Assembly (NCBI RefSeq): GCF_020886775.1
Contig: NZ_AP024525.1
Span: forward strand, 1,550,001-1,614,000
Direction of reading: 5' to 3'
Origin: Sinomonas cyclohexanicum
Lineage (GTDB): Bacteria > Actinomycetota > Actinomycetes > Actinomycetales > Micrococcaceae
DNA: 64,000 bases
Shown: positions 16,077-24,991 of the stretch, piece by piece
Position numbering within the stretch: the first letter of the stretch is position 1
Layout of the letters: each line of letters opens with the position of its first letter
The notes under the pieces: generated by a model
What the model was told of the DNA's origin: nothing
Seen by the model: only the letters and a program-made list of their open reading frames with translations
The model's database searches: none
Program-made: the position numbers and the translations under genes

Positions 16077-17300
16077 ATGACACCGCACGACGACGGGCGC
16101 GCCCGCGCGGACTTCGGCGACGAGCAGCGCGCGGCGCGCTCGTTCCGGCTGCTCGGGCTCGTGTTCGCGTCTATCTGGCTCGTCTGGCTGCTTCAACCGC
16201 TCGTGGCGGCGATGGAGCGCATCGGTACGGTCCGGGGCGCGGTCGGGCTCGTCTCCGTGGTGGCGTTCGCTGTGGTGTATGTGTGGCAGTTCAGCCGCCG
16301 CGGCAGCTTCATGGGTCCCGAGCGACCCGGCACGGCCGCTCAGGCGTGGGGCGGGTACGCGGCCATGGCGGTGCTCAGCATGGTCTGCGTCACGGCGCTC
16401 GGCCAGACCGGATCCACACCGTTCGTGTTCCTCGCGATTGCAGGCATGTGGACCATGCCCCTCGCGTGGGCCATGGCCGTCGGTGCCGTGCTGGCCGGCG
16501 CCTACGTTCTCGCGTGGAACATTGTGCCCGGGTGGTACCAAGACGTCGGCACCCTCGTCGGCATGGGGATGGGGATTGTGGCCGTCGGCCTCAGCCGGAT
16601 CGCGGTCCTGCGCCAGCGGGACCTCGGGCAGGCCCGCCGCGAGAACGCCCGGCTCATGGTCGAGGAGGAGCGCACACGGTTCGCGCGCGACCTGCACGAC
16701 ATCCTCGGGCACTCGCTCACTGTCATCACGGTCAAGGCCGAGCTCGCCCGGCGGGTGGTCGACACCGACCCGGAACGCGCCAAGGCCGAGCTCGACGACC
16801 TCGAGCGACTCTCCCGCGACGCCCTCGCGGACGTGCGCCGGGCCGTGGACGGATACCGCGAGATCTCCCTTCCCGGCGAGCTGGCCCGGGCGCGTGCCGC
16901 GCTTGCCGCCACGGGCATCGAGGCCGAGATCCCGAGGGCCACCGACGCCGTGCCCACCCCTGCCCGGGAGCTGTTTGCCTGGGCCATCCGGGAGGGCATC
17001 ACGAACGTGCTCCGGCATTCCGGGGCCACGCGGTGCGAGATCCTCCTCGGCACCACGTCGGTGACGATTGCCGACGACGGCGGCGGCCGTGCGCCGTCGT
17101 CCGCCTCCGCTTCCCGGAGCGGAGAACCCGGCGGCGCCGCGGGCCCCGGGCATGGCCTCGTGGGCCTGCAGGAGCGCGCCCGGGCACTCGGCGCGACCGT
17201 GGAGACCGGCCCCGGGCCATTGGATGGCTTCGCGCTCACCGTCCGCCTCGGTGCCGGGCCCGCAGCGGGGAAGACGGGGAAGACAGGGACCACTGCATGA
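16077..17300 (+). CDS. Sensor histidine kinase, DesK/NarX-like (HisKA_3)
   Basis: A 407-residue membrane kinase with about five to six N-terminal helices (residues 20-175). A coiled stretch leads to the phospho-acceptor H207 in FARDLHDILGHSLTVI, typical of HisKA_3. The ATPase domain shows the N box (REGITNVLRHSGA), a short VTIADDGGG, and GHGLVGLQERA. The ATG at 16077 has CACAGT 7 bases upstream. It overlaps the response-regulator gene as ATGA. The small membrane gene at 18030, behind a matching palindrome, is a candidate target. The signal is unknown, though membrane-state sensing is common in the family. Confidence 0.9.
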   Translation: MTPHDDGRARADFGDEQRAARSFRLLGLVFASIWLVWLLQPLVAAMERIGTVRGAVGLVSVVAFAVVYVWQFSRRGSFMGPERPGTAAQAWGGYAAMAVLSMVCVTALGQTGSTPFVFLAIAGMWTMPLAWAMAVGAVLAGAYVLAWNIVPGWYQDVGTLVGMGMGIVAVGLSRIAVLRQRDLGQARRENARLMVEEERTRFARDLHDILGHSLTVITVKAELARRVVDTDPERAKAELDDLERLSRDALADVRRAVDGYREISLPGELARARAALAATGIEAEIPRATDAVPTPARELFAWAIREGITNVLRHSGATRCEILLGTTSVTIADDGGGRAPSSASASRSGEPGGAAGPGHGLVGLQERARALGATVETGPGPLDGFALTVRLGAGPAAGKTGKTGTTA

Positions 17301-17908
17301 GCATCCGCGTGCTGCTGGCCGACGATCAGGCCCTCGTGCGGGGCGCGCTCGCCGCGCTTCTCGACCTCGAGCCGGACATCGACGTGGTGGGGGAGGCCGG
17401 CGACGGCGCCGAGGCCGTCGCGCTGGCAGCGACGGCGGCGCCCGACGTCGTGCTCCTCGACGTCGACATGCCCGTCAAGGACGGCATTGCCGCGTGCTCC
17501 GAGATCACCCGCCTCGTGCCCGGGAGCCGGGTGCTCATGGTCACGACGTTCGGCCGGCCCGGTTACCTTCGCCGGGCCATGCAGGCGGGCGCCTCAGGCT
17601 TCGTGGTGAAGGACACGCCGGCTCGGCAGCTGGCAGAGGCCGTACGCCGCGTCGCCGCGGGGCTGCGTGTCGTCGACCCCTCGCTCGCGGCCGAGTCGCT
17701 CGCGGCGGGGGATAGTCCCCTCACCGACCGCGAGACCGAGGTGCTGCGCGAGGCCGCCGGAGGCGCGACGGCCGCGAGCATCGCGCGGAGCCTCTTCCTG
17801 TCAGAGGGAACCGTGCGGAACTACCTCTCGAGCGCGATCGGTAAGACGGGCGCGGCGACGCGCGCCGAGGCGGCTCGGATCGCCGAGGAGAACGGCTGGC
17901 TGCTCTGA
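17297..17908 (+). CDS. Response regulator, NarL/LuxR type (DesR-like)
   Basis: A 203-residue regulator: receiver domain (1-120) with D55 as phospho-acceptor (VVLLDVDMPVKDG) and K near 104 (FVVKDTPA), then a LuxR-type helix-turn-helix. The latter begins at LTDRETEVLREAAGG and includes IARSLFLSEGTVRNYLSSAIGKTGA. It is translationally coupled to the kinase. Two similar palindromes, at 15981 and 17905, are plausible binding sites for autoregulation and for driving the membrane gene at 18030. Confidence 0.93.
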   Translation: MSIRVLLADDQALVRGALAALLDLEPDIDVVGEAGDGAEAVALAATAAPDVVLLDVDMPVKDGIAACSEITRLVPGSRVLMVTTFGRPGYLRRAMQAGASGFVVKDTPARQLAEAVRRVAAGLRVVDPSLAAESLAAGDSPLTDRETEVLREAAGGATAASIARSLFLSEGTVRNYLSSAIGKTGAATRAEAARIAEENGWLL

Positions 17909-17918
17909 CATTTGTCAT
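17905..17918. promoter_or_regulatory. DesR-type box ahead of the membrane gene at 18030
   Basis: CTGACA-TT-TGTCAT contains the perfect palindrome TGACA-TT-TGTCA and overlaps the stop codon of the response regulator. It is about 110 bases ahead of the next gene. Its similarity to the box at 15981 supports recognition by the same regulator. Confidence 0.55.
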
Positions 17919-18029
17919 GCCCAAGGCGTGACACGCGTGTGGGGGACGAGCGGCGGTCCCGCGGAACCATGGAATCAGGCCGCACGGAAGCGGCACTCTC
18001 CCCACAAGCACAGATCAGGAGCCCACCCC

Positions 18030-18548
18030 ATGTTCTCCGTCCTCAGCTTCGCCAACGTGGTCCTCGCCGTCGCCGCCATTGCGTGGGCGGTCGTCCGCCA
18101 GTTCATGACCGCGCCGGTCGGGGCGTTCAGGCTGCGCGTCTTCGTGGTCCTCGGCGCCGTGGGCCTGTGGCAGGTCGCCAGGCTCGTGGACGCGGGGGGC
18201 CTGAGCGCGGCCGACGGCGTCGCGCTCGTCGTCTCCCTCGCGAGCGCTGCTGGCTTCGGCTGGCTCCGTGGCCGTTCCGCGCGGGTCTGGGCGCACGACG
18301 GCGTTGTGTACCGCCGCGGCGGTTGGCCGGTGGTCGCACTGTGGGCGGCCGGGCTGGCCGTCCATGTCGGTATCGACGTCGCGGCCACGGTCGCCGACGG
18401 AGCGCACGGCCTCGGCCAGATGGGTGCAGCGTCGATCATGCTGTACCTCGCCGTCACGCTCGGTGCCCAGGCCCTTGTGGTCAGTCAGCGTGCCCAGCAC
18501 GCACGTGGGACGGAGGCCTCGCCCTACGAGAAGGCGCTGCTTCACTGA
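18030..18548 (+). CDS. Small integral membrane protein of unknown function
   Basis: A 172-residue protein with about five hydrophobic helices (residues 2-18, 32-48, 57-75, 95-115, 130-150). ATG 18030 has an AGGA ribosome site. The layout recalls small DUF1453/CcdC-like proteins, but I cannot assign a family. It follows the DesK/DesR-like pair by 121 bases with a DesR-type palindrome between. It is therefore probably a target or partner of that system. Confidence 0.75.
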   Translation: MFSVLSFANVVLAVAAIAWAVVRQFMTAPVGAFRLRVFVVLGAVGLWQVARLVDAGGLSAADGVALVVSLASAAGFGWLRGRSARVWAHDGVVYRRGGWPVVALWAAGLAVHVGIDVAATVADGAHGLGQMGAASIMLYLAVTLGAQALVVSQRAQHARGTEASPYEKALLH

Positions 18549-18563
18549 CCCCCTCGGGATCCC

Positions 18564-18644
18564 CGCGTCGACTTGTCGCCGCGTCGACTTGTGCACATAG
18601 AGCCCCCGGCTGCCGTGGTTCTCCACATAGGGCGGCCGGGGGCT
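18564..18644. repeat. Cluster of short direct and inverted repeats
   Basis: CGCGTCGACTTGT occurs twice with a 16-bp period (18564-18576, 18580-18592). CACATAG occurs twice 30 bp apart (18594, 18624). AGCCCCCGGC (18601-18610) pairs with GCCGGGGGCT (18635-18644) around a 24-base loop. The hairpin could terminate the upstream gene. The direct repeats have no known role. Confidence 0.6.
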
Positions 18645-18756
18645 GCCGCGCCGGACTGGCCCTCCGTAGCGTCGGGATCAGGCGGCCGAGCAGGCGCCGG
18701 ATCCTCCGCGAGGACAGCACCTTGCGGGGCAGGACGAGGACGAGAGCGGGGATCGT

Positions 18757-19788
18757 ATGGGCAAGGCACAGCGCAACCGGGGAGCAGCCAGGCTGGCGCC
18801 GGAGGCGGGGGGATCGGGTGCAGGCCAGCCCCGACCTGATCCTCGAGGAGAGCGGGCGGACCCGCACCTTCCGGGGTTCAGCGTGCGGCAGGCCGACTGC
18901 CTGAGACGCCACGTCGCGGACGCGGCGCGCGGACTTGGGTTCCGGACGAGGGACCGGGGGACGCACATCGTCGTCATGGGCGGACCGTTCACCGGCGCGG
19001 GCGCCCAGATCGGCTTCTCGACCATCGCGAGGGAAGCCCTGAGGATCCGGGAGGCGGAGTGGGAGCCGATGGTGGCGGCCATCGTGGGGCAGCTTCTCGG
19101 CGCGGCGGTGCAGGGGGCCATGGGGCCGGGCAGCCTCGGCTACGCCGGGCAAGCGCTGCGCGAGCGCCTCTTCCCGCGGTTTGTCGCGCCCGACCGCATG
19201 GCCCCGGGCCAGCTCGCCGAAGACTACACGTACTCGAGGGACGTGGGAGGACTGCCCCTCATCATGGCGATCCGCCGTGAGCAGACCTCGATGTACGTCG
19301 CAGACAATCATCTGGCCAAGGCGGGAGGCCTTGAAGCGGCTTGGGGGGCCGCCGAGGCCAACCTGTTCGCCGGGGGTCTCGGCAAGGGCGAGGCGTTCAT
19401 GAGGGACGGCCATGCCATCCTGCTGCTCGAGTCCGAGCATCCGCGCCAGGCCTCCTGGCTCGCGTATCCCGATCGACTCATGGAGCACTTCGGCATCGAT
19501 CCGGGCCCGCTCGGGGTGTTCTTCAGCGTCCCTGCGCTGCGGATGATCACGTTCAGCATGAGCGAGGAGACGATGAGCCTCACGGGTGTCAGGTCCATGC
19601 TCGAGATCACTTCGATCCTCGCCAAGGACGAGGTCGCTCCCCTGAGCCCGCACGTGTACTGGTGGCGTCCGGGTGATCGGATGCAGGCGGCGACCTCGTT
19701 CGAGGATGGTCAGCTCGCACTGACGCTCCCGAAGAGCGTCATGGAGGTGATCGCCGGCCCCGACAGCGGGGCGCGGGAGGTGGCGTGA
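18757..19788 (+). CDS. Conserved-looking protein, family not recognised
   Basis: A 343-residue protein with no family I can name. The first 40 residues are Arg/Pro/Gly-rich and probably disordered. From about residue 45 the sequence looks like a normal soluble domain (VADAARGLGFRTRDRGTHIVV and onward). It has a glycine/alanine-rich helix near 105-130 (VAAIVGQLLGAAVQGAMGPG) and a C-terminal part rich in Trp, Met and Leu. There is no signal peptide or clear membrane segment. It stands alone after a repeat-rich 208-bp gap. It is probably real, given its length and normal amino-acid use. Confidence 0.7.
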   Translation: MGKAQRNRGAARLAPEAGGSGAGQPRPDPRGERADPHLPGFSVRQADCLRRHVADAARGLGFRTRDRGTHIVVMGGPFTGAGAQIGFSTIAREALRIREAEWEPMVAAIVGQLLGAAVQGAMGPGSLGYAGQALRERLFPRFVAPDRMAPGQLAEDYTYSRDVGGLPLIMAIRREQTSMYVADNHLAKAGGLEAAWGAAEANLFAGGLGKGEAFMRDGHAILLLESEHPRQASWLAYPDRLMEHFGIDPGPLGVFFSVPALRMITFSMSEETMSLTGVRSMLEITSILAKDEVAPLSPHVYWWRPGDRMQAATSFEDGQLALTLPKSVMEVIAGPDSGAREVA

Positions 19789-19846
19789 ACGCGTGGTCAC
19801 GGCGAGGTGCGGCCGTCGATTTGCGTTCCTTTGACACAATGGACGG

Positions 19847-21058
19847 GTGACTGCCGTGCCCACCACCGTTCCTGCCGAGGCTGCCCAGGCGCCCGCCGAG
19901 GCACCTGTCCGGCTCGAGCTGCCGCCGCTGAAACTGGGCAGGCTCACCATCGACACGCCGGTCGTGCTCGCGCCCATGGCCGGGATCACCAACACGGCGT
20001 TCAGGCGGCTGTGCCGCGAATTCGGCGGTGGCCTGTACGTGGCGGAGATGGTCACCACCCGCGCCCTCGTGGAGCGCCACCCCGGCTCGCTGCGGATCAT
20101 CAAGCACGACGACGATGAGGCCGTGCGCTCGGTCCAGCTCTACGGCGTCGACCCGGCCACGGTCGGCCAGGCCGTGCGGATGCTGGTCGAGGAGGACCTC
20201 GCGGACCACATCGACCTGAACTTCGGGTGCCCCGTCCCCAAGGTCACGAAGCGCGGCGGCGGCTCCGCGCTGCCATGGAAGACGGACCTGTTCACCCAGA
20301 TCGTCCAGACGGCGGTCCGTGAGTCGGACCGTGGCGGGATTCCCCTGACCATCAAGATGCGCAAGGGAATCGACGACGACCACCTCACGTACCTCGAGGC
20401 GGGCCGGATCGCGCGGGACGCGGGCGTCGCGGCCGTGGCCCTGCACGGGCGCACGGCCGCCCAGTTCTACTCGGGAACGGCCGACTGGAGCGCGATCGCA
20501 CGCCTCAGGGATGCCCTTACGGACATCCCGGTCCTGGGCAACGGCGACATCTGGAGCGCCGAGGACGCCGTGCGCATGGTGCGCGAGACGGGGGTGGACG
20601 GCGTCGTTGTCGGGAGAGGATGTCAAGGCCGCCCGTGGCTGTTCGGAGACCTGCAGGCCGCGTTCGAGGGCCGCCCGGACCGCATCCGTCCGGGGCTGCA
20701 GGACGTGGGCGAGGCCTTCTACCGCCACGCCCAGCTGCTCGTCGAGTACTTCGAGGAGGAGCCCAAGGCGCTGCGGGACATCCGCAAGCATGTGGCGTGG
20801 TACTTCAAGGGCTACGCGGTCGGCGGCGAGCTGCGCGCGAGCCTCGCCCAAGTGAACACGCTCGAGGAGCTGCGCGGACTCCTGGACACGCTGGATGCGG
20901 ACGCCCCGTACCCGGGTACGGACGCCGAGGGGCCGAGGGGCCGGGCAGGCTCGCCCAAGCGCCCCGCCCTCCCGCACCGCTGGCTCGAGAGCCGGACCAT
21001 GGATGACGCGCAGACCAAGGACATCGCCGCCGCCGAGCTGGACGTGTCCGGTGGCTGA
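19847..21058 (+). CDS. dusB: tRNA-dihydrouridine synthase
   Basis: A 403-residue FMN enzyme that reduces uridines in the tRNA D loop. It starts at GTG 19847; CACAAT lies 6 bases upstream, so the message is probably leaderless. Signatures are VLAPMAGITNTAFRRLC, LNFGCPVPKVTKRGGGSAL (with the catalytic Cys), TIKMRKGID, ALHGRTAAQFYSG, and PVLGNGDIWSAEDA then VVGRGCQGRPWLF. The C-terminal 60 residues are a low-complexity extension. The stop lies inside the start of dgt (8-base overlap). Confidence 0.94.
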   Translation: MTAVPTTVPAEAAQAPAEAPVRLELPPLKLGRLTIDTPVVLAPMAGITNTAFRRLCREFGGGLYVAEMVTTRALVERHPGSLRIIKHDDDEAVRSVQLYGVDPATVGQAVRMLVEEDLADHIDLNFGCPVPKVTKRGGGSALPWKTDLFTQIVQTAVRESDRGGIPLTIKMRKGIDDDHLTYLEAGRIARDAGVAAVALHGRTAAQFYSGTADWSAIARLRDALTDIPVLGNGDIWSAEDAVRMVRETGVDGVVVGRGCQGRPWLFGDLQAAFEGRPDRIRPGLQDVGEAFYRHAQLLVEYFEEEPKALRDIRKHVAWYFKGYAVGGELRASLAQVNTLEELRGLLDTLDADAPYPGTDAEGPRGRAGSPKRPALPHRWLESRTMDDAQTKDIAAAELDVSGG

Positions 21059-22334
21059 GGCGGTCGCCGAGGGGACGCGCGGGTACTCCCGCCAGGACTC
21101 GAGCCGCTGGGTCGAGGAGCCGGCCAAGAAGTCCTACCGCAGCGACTTCGAGCGCGACCGGGCGCGGGTCCTGCACTCCTCCGCGCTGCGCCGGCTCGGG
21201 GCCAAGACCCAGGTCGTGGCCCCCGACACGGACGACTTCGTCCGCACTCGACTTACCCACTCCCTCGAGGTCGCGCAGGTGGGCCGCGAGCTCGGACGTG
21301 TCCTCGGCTGCGACCCGGACGTCGTCGATGCGGCGTGCCTGAGCCACGACCTCGGCCACCCACCGTTCGGCCATAATGGCGAAAGCGCGCTGAACGACAT
21401 CGCGCACGCCATCGGGGGCTTCGAGGGCAACGCCCAGACGCTCCGCCTCCTCACCCGGCTCGAGCCGAAGGTCCTCGACGCGCAGGGGCGACCTGCCGGA
21501 CTCAACCTGACCAGGGCGAGCCTCGACGCATCCTGCAAGTACCCCTGGACCGCTGTCGACGCGCCGCTCATCCACGGCCACAGGACCAGCAAGTTCGGCG
21601 CCTACGAGGACGACCTCGCGATCTTCTCGTGGATCCGCGAGGGTGCGCCCGCAGGGCGCTCCTGCATCGAGGCGCAGGTCATGGACCTCTCGGACGACAT
21701 TGCGTACTCGGTCCACGATGTGGAGGACGCGATTGTGGCCGGCAAGTTCCAGCTGAGGTGGATGGAGAATCCCGACCACCGAGCACGCGTGGTCGGCTAC
21801 ACGCAGCAGTGGTACCTCCCGCACAGCGAGGCGGCAGATATCGATGCCGCGTTGGCCAGGCTCGAGGCCACGCCCGTCTGGGTGCGCGAGGCGGACGGCT
21901 CCCGCCGCGCGATGGCGGCCCTCAAGAACATGACGAGCCAGCTCATCGGCCGGTTCTGCGACAGTGCCCTCACCTTGACCCGCGCCGCCTACGGGGCCGC
22001 GCCGCTTACCCGCTACGCGGGCGAGGTCATGGTGCCCGAGGAGACCGTCATGGAGATCGCCGTGATGAAGGGCCTCGCCACGACGTTCGTCATGACCACG
22101 GACCACCGGCAGCCCATCTACGAGCGCCAGCGCGAGGTCCTGCACGCCCTCGTCACGGCGCTCAGCGCGTCCGGCGACCGGCACCTCGAGCCCATGTTCG
22201 CCGCTGACTGGCGGGCCGCGGAGGACGACGCGGGGCGTCTGCGCGTGGTCGTGGACCAGGTCGCCTCACTCACGGATGGCTCGGCGCTCGCGTGGTACGA
22301 GCGGCTCGTCGGCAGCCTGCCGAGCCTGTGGTGA
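21051..22334 (+). CDS. dgt: Deoxyguanosinetriphosphate triphosphohydrolase-like protein
   Basis: A 427-residue HD-domain dNTPase. The metal site is shown by RLTHSLEVAQVGRE (first His) and CLSHDLGHPPFGHNGE (HD pair and following His), with later MDLSDDIAYSVHDVED. The GTG at 21051 overlaps the end of dusB. The enzyme cleaves dNTPs to deoxynucleosides and triphosphate. The order dusB-dgt-dnaG is common in actinobacteria. Confidence 0.93.
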   Translation: MAEAVAEGTRGYSRQDSSRWVEEPAKKSYRSDFERDRARVLHSSALRRLGAKTQVVAPDTDDFVRTRLTHSLEVAQVGRELGRVLGCDPDVVDAACLSHDLGHPPFGHNGESALNDIAHAIGGFEGNAQTLRLLTRLEPKVLDAQGRPAGLNLTRASLDASCKYPWTAVDAPLIHGHRTSKFGAYEDDLAIFSWIREGAPAGRSCIEAQVMDLSDDIAYSVHDVEDAIVAGKFQLRWMENPDHRARVVGYTQQWYLPHSEAADIDAALARLEATPVWVREADGSRRAMAALKNMTSQLIGRFCDSALTLTRAAYGAAPLTRYAGEVMVPEETVMEIAVMKGLATTFVMTTDHRQPIYERQREVLHALVTALSASGDRHLEPMFAADWRAAEDDAGRLRVVVDQVASLTDGSALAWYERLVGSLPSLW

Positions 22335-22390
22335 TGCCCGAGCTTAGAGGCCGAGCCGGGGCACAGACTGGGCGGGACTAAGGTGGTGAA

Positions 22391-24304
22391 GTGGCTGGCC
22401 TGATCAAACCCGAGGACATCGCGGAAGTCCGCGCGCGCACGGACATCAGGGAGGTCGTCGAGGGGTACGTGACCCTCAAGGGCGCCGGCATCGGATCGTG
22501 GAAGGGCCTGTGCCCGTTCCACGATGAGCGCTCGCCCTCGTTCCACGTCCGCCCGCAGGTGGGCACCTACCACTGCTTCGGCTGCGGCGAGAGCGGCGAC
22601 GTGATCAGCTTCGTCATGAAGATGGACCACACCGCGTTCGCCGAGACCGTCGAGAAGCTCGCGGCCCGCATCGGCTACGAGCTGCGCTACGAGGACGGGG
22701 CCGGACCGCGGCGCGAGGAGGTCGGGCGCCGCCAGCGGCTTCTCGACGCCCACAAGATCGCCGCCGAGTACTTCCAGTCCCAGCTCCTCACCCCGCCGGC
22801 CGCGGCCGCGCGCCAGTTCCTGTTCGAGCGCGGGTTCGAGCGGAACGTCGCGGAGCAGTTCGGCGTCGGGTTCGCCCCGCAAGGATGGGACGGCCTGCTC
22901 AAGCACCTGCGCGTCAAGGGGTTCCGGGACGACGAGCTCAAGCTGACGGGCATGTTCTCCGAGGGGAACCGCGGCCTGTACGACCGCTTCCGCGGGCGGC
23001 TCATCTGGCCCATCCGGGACATCGCGGGGGACGTGATCGGCTTCGGCGCCCGGCGACTCTTCGATGACGACCAAGGGCCCAAGTACCTCAACACGCCCGA
23101 GACCGCGCTGTACAAGAAATCCCAGGTCCTCTACGGCATCGACATCGCCAAGCGCAACATCGCGAAGAAGCGCCAGCTCGTTGTCGTCGAGGGCTACACG
23201 GACGTCATGGCGTGCCACCTCGCCGGCGTGGACACCGCGGTGGCCTCGTGCGGCACGGCGTTCGGCGGGGAGCACATCAAGATCGCCCGGCGGCTCCTCT
23301 CGGACGACGGCACCGGCGGAGAGGTCGTGTTCACCTTCGACGGCGACGCCGCCGGCCAGAAGGCCGCCCTGCGCGCGTTCGAGGAGGACCAGCGCTTCGT
23401 GGCCCAGACGTACGTCTCGGTCGAGCCCCACGGCATGGACCCGTGCGAGCTGCGCCAGCACCGGGGCGACACCGCCGTGCGTGCCCTCATCGAGTCGCGA
23501 CGGCCCCTCTTCGAGTTCGCCATCCAGGCGGCCCTGCGCAAGCACAACCTCGAGTCCGTCGAGGGGCGCGTCGCCGCCCTGCGGGAGGCGGCACCCGTCG
23601 TCGCCCAGATCCGTGACCACGCCATCCGGCCCGCGTACACGCGCGAGCTCGCGAAGTGGCTCGGCGTCCCGCTCGAGGACGTCGCGAGGGCTGTCGCGTC
23701 CGCTGGGAGGAGGCCCGCGCCGTCGTCCGCGCCTGCCGCGGCCGCCCAACGGGGAGGCCAGCAGCATGGCGTCCGTGCGCACGACGCCGACGCCGCACCC
23801 GCCGCAGCCATCTCGCCTGCCGCGTGGCGCCCGGATCCGCGCGACCCGGTGGCCGTCATGGAGCGCCAGGCGCTCGAGGTCGCGCTCCAGCAACCGCAGA
23901 TGCTCGTCGACTCGGCATGGACCGAGTTCGCGTCCGCGCGGTTCGCCGCCCCTGCCCACGCCGCGCTCCACTCGGCGATCGTCGCGGCCGGACGCCCGGC
24001 GGGGGAGGAGACCGTCGCGGCGTGGATCGAGCGCGTCCGGCACGAGCTCCCGGAGCCGCTGCGCCCACTCCTGGCCGAGCTCGCGGTCACCCCGCTGCCT
24101 GCGACGACGGAGGAATCGCTCGAGCGGTACTGCCGGGACATCCTCGCGGGCCTCGCCGAGCTGCAGATCACGGCCCAGAAGGCAGAGATGATGGGCCAGC
24201 TCCAGCGACTGGACCCCTCGAGCGCGCCCGAGGAGTTCCAGCGGCTCAACCGTGGTCTCATGGAGCTTGAGCTGCGCCGCCGTGCGCTCCGCTCCGCCGA
24301 ATGA
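22391..24304 (+). CDS. dnaG: DNA primase
   Basis: A 637-residue bacterial primase. The N-terminal CHC2 zinc finger is visible as CPFHDERSPSFHV then YHCFGCGESGDVI (residues about 38-70). The TOPRIM domain follows, with VVEGYTDVMACH and FDGDAAGQKAA. The C-terminal helicase-binding region (about 480-637) is present. The start is GTG 22391. It lies 56 bases after dgt. It synthesises RNA primers at the replication fork. Confidence 0.97.
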   Translation: MAGLIKPEDIAEVRARTDIREVVEGYVTLKGAGIGSWKGLCPFHDERSPSFHVRPQVGTYHCFGCGESGDVISFVMKMDHTAFAETVEKLAARIGYELRYEDGAGPRREEVGRRQRLLDAHKIAAEYFQSQLLTPPAAAARQFLFERGFERNVAEQFGVGFAPQGWDGLLKHLRVKGFRDDELKLTGMFSEGNRGLYDRFRGRLIWPIRDIAGDVIGFGARRLFDDDQGPKYLNTPETALYKKSQVLYGIDIAKRNIAKKRQLVVVEGYTDVMACHLAGVDTAVASCGTAFGGEHIKIARRLLSDDGTGGEVVFTFDGDAAGQKAALRAFEEDQRFVAQTYVSVEPHGMDPCELRQHRGDTAVRALIESRRPLFEFAIQAALRKHNLESVEGRVAALREAAPVVAQIRDHAIRPAYTRELAKWLGVPLEDVARAVASAGRRPAPSSAPAAAAQRGGQQHGVRAHDADAAPAAAISPAAWRPDPRDPVAVMERQALEVALQQPQMLVDSAWTEFASARFAAPAHAALHSAIVAAGRPAGEETVAAWIERVRHELPEPLRPLLAELAVTPLPATTEESLERYCRDILAGLAELQITAQKAEMMGQLQRLDPSSAPEEFQRLNRGLMELELRRRALRSAE

Positions 24305-24354
24305 CGCCGATTTCTCCTGAGGGCGGGGCCCTGCTAGGGTAGAACCCGCTGCAA

Positions 24355-24427
24355 TCCCCCGTAGCTCAATTGGCAGAGCATTCGACTGTTAATCGAAGGG
24401 TTACTGGTTCGAGTCCAGTCGGGGGAG
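24355..24427 (+). tRNA. tRNA-Asn (GTT), first copy
   Basis: A full cloverleaf: acceptor TCCCCCG with CGGGGGA, anticodon loop CTGTTAA with anticodon GTT (24442-type position 24388-24390), and T arm ACTGG-TTCGAGT-CCAGT. The discriminator is G. The CCA end is encoded in the DNA at 24428-24430. It lies 50 bases after dnaG. Confidence 0.97.
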
Positions 24428-24440
24428 CCATTGCAGCCGG

Positions 24441-24513
24441 TCCCCCGTAGCTCAATTGGCAGAGCATTCGACTGTTAATCGAAGGGTTACTGGTTCGAGT
24501 CCAGTCGGGGGAG
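24441..24513 (+). tRNA. tRNA-Asn (GTT), second copy
   Basis: Identical to the first tRNA-Asn over its full 73 bases and offset by 86 bases. Here no CCA is encoded; CTC follows the discriminator. The tandem pair is a recent duplication with a 13-base spacer that includes the first copy's CCA. Confidence 0.97.
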
Positions 24514-24551
24514 CTCTCGCGCATCTGCTCATCTCGTCTTATCATGATCGT

Positions 24552-24991
24552 ATGCCCGAGCCGTCGGCCCTCCCGAGGACCTCCCCGCCGGGTGGACACG
24601 CTACGAGGGTCCACTCCTGACCATCTGGCGTGCCCGGTTCGAAGAGGTGTACGGCGAGGGATCTGCGAACGGGTTCAACGACGGCATGTTCGTGCGCGAC
24701 CAGCGCCGCCCGATCGCCCAATGGGTCAATTTCTCGCTCCGCTCGGCGATCCTCGTGGCTCCCGAGACCCCCGGCGGCTGGCCGGTCCAGCGCTTCGCGA
24801 TCTACTATGCGCCGCCTCGACATGGATTCCAGACGGTGCGCACCGAGCGCCACGAGTGGCTCCCGCGGGGGCCGCGGGGCTCGACGACCGACACCGATGC
24901 ATTCACGGCGGCGGTCTATGCCGCCGAGGAATTCCTGCAGGTAGAGGCCACGTTCGGAGCGTTGGGCACCAGCAGCCCCTCCTCCCAGTGA
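24552..24991 (+). pseudogene. Frameshifted small gene, function unknown
   Basis: A TATCAT box lies exactly 6 bases before ATG 24552, the leaderless spacing used by many genes here. The ATG frame gives MPEPSALP and then stops at codon 23. A different frame, open from the same place, continues as EDLPAGWTRYEGPLLTIWRARFEEVYGEG and runs to 24991. A single missing base near 24576 would join the two. Without the shift, the only in-frame start is GTG 24647 (114 residues). The protein is soluble-looking with no recognised family. It is either a young pseudogene or a sequencing error. Confidence 0.5.

Noticed and set aside
22118-24043. A 641-codon minus-strand frame across dnaG
   Set aside because: A shadow of dnaG in the antisense frame; composition is unlike a real protein.
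24355-24991. An integrated element at the tandem tRNA-Asn genes
   Set aside because: No integrase, excisionase or second partial tRNA copy is seen downstream, and normal housekeeping-type genes follow at once.
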